A DNA stretch of 7,647 nt from contig JAUYMV010000537.1 in assembly GCA_030698645.1 (NCBI GenBank), forward strand, positions 1-7,647, read 5' to 3'. Positions 5,303 to 7,647 of this stretch are shown in pieces. The position numbers and the translations under genes were made by a program. The notes beneath the pieces were generated by a model. That model did no database searches, was not told the origin of the DNA, and saw only the letters and a list, made by a program, of their open reading frames with translations. Origin of the DNA: Mesorhizobium sp. GTDB lineage: Bacteria > Pseudomonadota > Alphaproteobacteria > Rhizobiales > Rhizobiaceae. Each line of letters begins with the position of its first letter. Positions within the stretch are counted from its first letter, which is position 1.

Positions 5303-5653
5303 TTGGGAAAATACAATCTGATCGCGCTGACCAATCCACTGCCGGGCCAGGACGAGGTGTTCAACGACTGGTACACGAACGTGCATCTGGACGACGTGCT
5401 GAAATTGCCGGGCGTCGTCGCCGCGCAACGCTTCCGCATGAGCGACACGCAGCATCGCCCGGGTCCGTTCGAATTCTCCTACATGGCGGTCTACGAGATC
5501 GAGATCGACGACATCAAGGAGACGCTGTCGGCGCTCAGGGAAGTCTCGGGCACGGACGCCATGCCGCTGTCGCCGGCGCTGTCGCCCGACCGCATGGTGT
5601 GGATCCTCGAGCCGATCACCGGCCGGGTCGAACGCCAGAAGAAGGCCGGCTGA
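5303..5653 (+). CDS. Small EthD/DUF4286-like alpha+beta barrel protein
   Basis: A 116-residue soluble protein starting MGKYNLIALTNPLPGQDEVF, followed by NDWYTNVHLDDVLKLPGVV and AAQRFRM. The order of beta strand, 'PGxxxxFNxWYxxxHLxDVLxxPG' helix, and 'AQRFR' strand is the layout of dimeric ferredoxin-like (EthD, Dabb, DUF4286) proteins. Such small barrels accompany catabolic clusters, as EthD does in ether degradation, and usually have unproven catalytic or accessory roles. Start: TTG at 5303 with GGGAGG six bases upstream; no ATG fits, so the non-standard start is well supported. The stop is separated by one base from the CoA-transferase ATG, so the two are almost certainly translationally coupled and functionally tied. 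Which of the barrel families it belongs to is not certain. Confidence 0.8.
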   Translation: MGKYNLIALTNPLPGQDEVFNDWYTNVHLDDVLKLPGVVAAQRFRMSDTQHRPGPFEFSYMAVYEIEIDDIKETLSALREVSGTDAMPLSPALSPDRMVWILEPITGRVERQKKAG

Positions 5654-5654
5654 C

Positions 5655-6881
5655 ATGCACGACAAGGTTTCCGGCGGCGCGCTCGCGGGCCTCAGGGTCA
5701 TCGACCTGACGCAGATGCTGGCCGGTCCCTATTGCACGATGATGCTCGCCGACCAGGGCGCCACCGTCATCAAGATCGAGCCGATCGAGGGCGACCCGAC
5801 GCGAACCTTCGGCCCGTTTCCCGCCGACGACACGACGCGCCACTTCGGCGGCTATTTCCAGAGCACGAACCGCAACAAGCAGAGCATCGCCATCGACCTG
5901 AAGTCGGAGGACGGCAAGGCATTGTTCCGCCGGCTGGCGCGCGAGGCCGACGTCGTCGTCGAGAACTTCCGCGCCGGCGTCATGGACCGCCTGGGCATCG
6001 GCTATGAAACACTCGCGGCCGAAAACCCGAAGCTCGTCTATGCCGCCGTGCGCGGCTTCGGCGATCCGCGCACCGGCGCCAGCCCCTATGTTGACCGCCC
6101 GGCCTTCGACGTCGTGGCGCAGGCGATGGGCGGCGCGATGGGCATCACCGGACCGGACGCGGTGACGCCGATGAAGATCGGACCCGGCGTCGGCGACATC
6201 TTTCCGGCCGCCCTGTCGGCTTTCGGCATCATGGCGGCGCTGCACCACGCCAACGCCACCGGAGTCGGCCAGTTCGTCGACGTCGCCATGTATGACGGCA
6301 TCGTCTCGATGTGCGAGCGCATCATCTACCAGCAATCCTACACCGGCAAATCTCCCGTGCCGGAAGGCAACCAGCACCCGATCCTGTGCCCGTTCGGCAC
6401 GTTTCCGGCCAAGGACGGGCAGGTCACGATCGGCTGCCCGCGCGATTCCTTCTGGCGGGAACTCTCCGCCATCATCGGCCAGCCGGAACTCGCCACCGAT
6501 CCGCGCTACGCCACCAACCACGAGCGGCTGCTGCATACAGCCGAGGTGATCGGAATGGTCGAGGCGTGGACCAAGCCGCGCACCAAGGCCGAGATCTCGC
6601 TGGCGCTCGACGGCCGCGTGCCTTTCGGCCCGGTCAACACGGCGGCCGACATCTATGCCGACCCGCACATCGCGGCGCGCAACATGCTGGTCGAGGTCGA
6701 ACATCCGGGGTCGGCCAAGCCGGTCACCATCGCCTCGACGCCGATCCGCCTGACCGTCACGCCCGGCGGCGTGCACCACCGCGCGCCGCTGACCGGGGAA
6801 AATACGGACGAGGTGCTTGGCGGACTCGGCCTCGACGCCGACGAGATTGCGGCGCTGAAGGCGCGGAAGATCGTGGCGTAG
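5655..6881 (+). CDS. CaiB/BaiF-type (class III) CoA-transferase
   Basis: A 408-residue family III CoA-transferase, which moves CoA from one acyl-CoA to a free carboxylic acid through an aspartyl-CoA thioester; the enzymes are interlocked cytosolic dimers. Family hallmarks are LAGLRVIDLTQMLAGPYCTM near the N-terminus, ADQGATVIKIEP, NRNKQSIAIDLK, DVVVENFRAGVMDRLGIGY, the catalytic Asp152 in RPAFDVVAQAMGG, TGVGQFVDVAMYDG and, late in the protein, VPFGPVNT. Length is typical. It starts one base after the preceding stop and has only a poor ribosome-binding site of its own, so coupling is likely. With an SDR upstream and an acyl-CoA dehydrogenase nearby, it probably activates the pathway's acid. 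Other family members act on carnitine, bile acids, formyl/oxalate, mesaconate and 2-methylacyl-CoA; the sequence as read does not choose among these, and racemase activity (AMACR-like) cannot be excluded. Confidence 0.95.
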   Translation: MHDKVSGGALAGLRVIDLTQMLAGPYCTMMLADQGATVIKIEPIEGDPTRTFGPFPADDTTRHFGGYFQSTNRNKQSIAIDLKSEDGKALFRRLAREADVVVENFRAGVMDRLGIGYETLAAENPKLVYAAVRGFGDPRTGASPYVDRPAFDVVAQAMGGAMGITGPDAVTPMKIGPGVGDIFPAALSAFGIMAALHHANATGVGQFVDVAMYDGIVSMCERIIYQQSYTGKSPVPEGNQHPILCPFGTFPAKDGQVTIGCPRDSFWRELSAIIGQPELATDPRYATNHERLLHTAEVIGMVEAWTKPRTKAEISLALDGRVPFGPVNTAADIYADPHIAARNMLVEVEHPGSAKPVTIASTPIRLTVTPGGVHHRAPLTGENTDEVLGGLGLDADEIAALKARKIVA

Positions 6882-6980
6882 GACGCTCCGCCTGGGCGCC
6901 GCACGCTGGTGACAACCGTCCTCTCCGTGAGGGCGAAGTGCTTTTTGCCGGGGAATCTCCGTTGGCTCGCTGCGCTCGCG

Positions 6981-7030
6981 ACCCCCACCCGACGCTTCGC
7001 GTCGACCTCCCCACAAGGGGGAGGTGGGGT
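6981..7030. repeat. Intergenic palindromic repeat between convergent genes
   Basis: Two hairpins lie back to back: CGACGC-TTC-GCGTCG (6990-7004) and ACCTCCCC-ACAAG-GGGGAGGT (7005-7025), 6 and 8 bp and perfect. ACCCC (6981-6985) and GGGGT (7026-7030) can close both. The flanking GGCTCGCTGCGCTCGCGA (6964-6981) and the 'CTCCCCACAAGGGGGAG' core are of a style I recall as dispersed many times between genes in Mesorhizobium-like genomes; copy number cannot be seen from one window. Lying between the ends of the CoA-transferase and NIPSNAP genes, it could serve as a two-way terminator. The 6882-6980 stretch before it holds no gene that I can support. Confidence 0.65.
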
Positions 7031-7041
7031 AGGCGCGCCCG

Positions 7042-7353
7042 TCAGCGGATCGGCGAAAAGCTCGTCGGCTTGAGGATCATCGTTTCCATCTTCTGGATGA
7101 ACGGCGTCGTCTTGGGGCCGAAGGCGATCCAGGCCGGGTCGGCGTAGAGTTTCGCGCGCAGATCGTCGCGTTCGGCCATGCTCTTATAGCCCCACATGGT
7201 GATGACCTGGTTCAGCGTGCCGATGTCGGAGACGAAGTAGCCGATGAGCGGCAGATATTTCGTGTGCAGGGCGAGGCCCTCGGCCTCGTAGAGCGCGAGG
7301 AACTCCTGCACCTTGCCGGGGTGAAACGTATAGGTGCGCTTTTCGACGATCAT
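7042..7353 (-). CDS. NIPSNAP-family protein
   Basis: A 103-residue soluble protein: MIVEKRTYTFHPGKVQEFLA at the start, then GYFVSDIGTLNQVITMWGYK and DPAWIAFGPKTTPFIQKME. The opening 'RTYTxxPGKxxEFL', the central 'G-LNQVxxMWxYxSxxER' and the closing helix are the signature of NIPSNAP proteins, which share the dimeric ferredoxin-like barrel fold. Bacterial members often occur beside degradative genes, and their biochemical role is largely unknown. The length is that of a single-domain member. GGGAG lies six bases upstream of the ATG, a good start. It is convergent with the CoA-transferase across a palindromic repeat and divergent from the acyl-CoA dehydrogenase, whose control region it shares. 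It is the second small barrel protein within 2 kb. Confidence 0.88.
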   Translation of the reverse strand: MIVEKRTYTFHPGKVQEFLALYEAEGLALHTKYLPLIGYFVSDIGTLNQVITMWGYKSMAERDDLRAKLYADPAWIAFGPKTTPFIQKMETMILKPTSFSPIR

Positions 7354-7403
7354 GTCTCTCTCCCTCGAGCGGGCCGCGCGTCCGGCGGCCTCTGCCTGAC
7401 GGA

Positions 7404-7432
7404 AGCCTAACCGGACTTCTCGGTAAAATCAA
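7404..7432 (-). promoter_or_regulatory. Candidate promoter of the NIPSNAP gene
   Basis: On the minus strand TTGATT (7432-7427) and TAGGCT (7409-7404) are 17 bases apart, giving a leader of about 45 bases. The -35 is fair (TTGA) and the -10 poor. The imperfect dyad at 7410-7426 fills the spacer exactly, which would suit repression. Confidence 0.3.
7410..7426. promoter_or_regulatory. Candidate operator dyad in the NIPSNAP/acyl-CoA dehydrogenase divergent region
   Basis: ACCGG-ACTTC-TCGGT followed by AA forms an imperfect inverted repeat (four of five arm positions complementary). It matches 14 of 17 bases of 4283-4299, also in a divergent region, with all three differences being transitions. 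TetR- and GntR-type regulators of acyl-CoA catabolism commonly bind dyads of this size, but no regulator gene for it is in the window. Confidence 0.3.
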
Positions 7433-7451
7433 ACGAACGTTAGAAAAATAG

Positions 7452-7479
7452 CTGACCCGTCGTGTTTTCATGCTATAGG
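7452..7479 (+). promoter_or_regulatory. Candidate promoter of the acyl-CoA dehydrogenase gene
   Basis: CTGACC (7452-7457) and TATAGG (7474-7479) are 16 bases apart, four of six matches each to sigma-70 consensus, inside the only AT-rich part of this intergenic region. Transcription would start near 7486, about 45 bases before the ATG. An imperfect palindrome CGAACGTTAG (7434-7443) lies just upstream of the -35, and ACCGG/CCGGT arms (7492-7496, 7505-7509) lie in the leader. Confidence 0.4.
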
Positions 7480-7529
7480 CGATGACATTGTACCGGCCGG
7501 GTCGCCGGTGGTCTCGTGGAGGAGCCAAG

Positions 7530-7647
7530 ATGATCGAGCGCACGCTGTTTTCCGCCGAGCACGAGATGTTCCGCGAGTCGGTCCGGCGCTTCATGGAGCG
7601 CGAACTGGCGCCGCACCATGAGGAATGGGAGGAAAAGGGCGAGGTGC
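7530..7647 (+). CDS. Acyl-CoA dehydrogenase, N-terminal fragment
   Basis: The frame opens at the ATG at 7530 and runs off the right edge; 39 codons are visible, starting MIERTLFSAEHEMFRESVRR and then FMERELAPHHEEWEEKGEV. 'FSxEHxxFRxSxRRFxExExxPHHxxWEExG' is the first-helix pattern of acyl-CoA dehydrogenases, FAD enzymes of about 380-400 residues that form the alpha,beta double bond of acyl-CoA esters. GGAGGAG (7518-7524) with a five-base spacer gives a very strong start. The FAD and substrate sites are beyond the window, so chain-length or substrate type cannot be judged. Divergent to the NIPSNAP gene, it likely belongs with the CoA-transferase and SDR to one degradative route. Confidence 0.88.
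   Translation, partial: MIERTLFSAEHEMFRESVRRFMERELAPHHEEWEEKGEV

Noticed and set aside
5616..7016. Minus-strand open frame of 466 codons covering the CoA-transferase
   Set aside because: High-GC third positions remove stops on the antisense strand. The translation is Arg/Asp/Gly-rich without motifs, whereas the plus strand encodes a full family III CoA-transferase with its catalytic Asp.
1..7647. CRISPR arrays, tRNA or rRNA genes, insertion sequences, attachment sites
   Set aside because: No regularly spaced direct repeats, no cloverleaf with a CCA/T-loop signature (the 4298-4347 junction lacks one), no transposase-like frames and no terminal repeats with target duplication were seen.

Overview
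The window is GC-rich chromosomal DNA that reads like an alphaproteobacterium of the order Hyphomicrobiales (Rhizobiales), probably near Mesorhizobium, Aminobacter or Rhizobium. This rests on four things: the flagellin sequence, a four-helix membrane protein of the rhizobial 'PhnA-like' type, a candidate EcfG-type stress promoter, and an intergenic palindromic repeat of a style common in these genomes. Assignments come from reading motifs; no database search was possible.

Left part (1-4239), all on the minus strand. In transcription order: a stand-alone flagellin with a good rho-independent terminator; an alkyladenine (3-methyladenine) DNA glycosylase with every key active-site residue; a 24-residue single-helix membrane peptide and a four-helix membrane protein, probably co-transcribed from the EcfG-like promoter; an aldo/keto reductase with an intact catalytic tetrad; and the first 24 codons of an ArsR-family regulator whose start codon lies inside a dyad that looks like its own operator. 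The genes look like separate transcription units, not one pathway.

Right part (4240-7647). From a divergent intergenic region an SDR dehydrogenase, a small EthD/DUF4286-like alpha+beta barrel protein and a class III (CaiB/BaiF) CoA-transferase run on the plus strand; the last two are separated by one base. A palindromic repeat separates them from a convergent NIPSNAP-family gene. That gene in turn is divergent from the start of an acyl-CoA dehydrogenase that runs off the right edge. Together this looks like the edge of a catabolic cluster acting on a CoA-activated acid: the CoA-transferase forms the thioester, the dehydrogenase introduces a double bond and the SDR handles a hydroxy/keto step. 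The substrate cannot be read from the sequence.

The most unusual signal is not a gene. The 44-108 bases upstream of the flagellin start can fold, as flagellin mRNA leader, into a symmetric three-way junction (perfect 7-bp closing helix, two inner hairpins, three linkers of exactly three bases) that directly abuts a fourth hairpin. The sequence of that fourth hairpin resembles a dyad inside the putative NIPSNAP promoter, so a DNA-operator explanation competes for that part.
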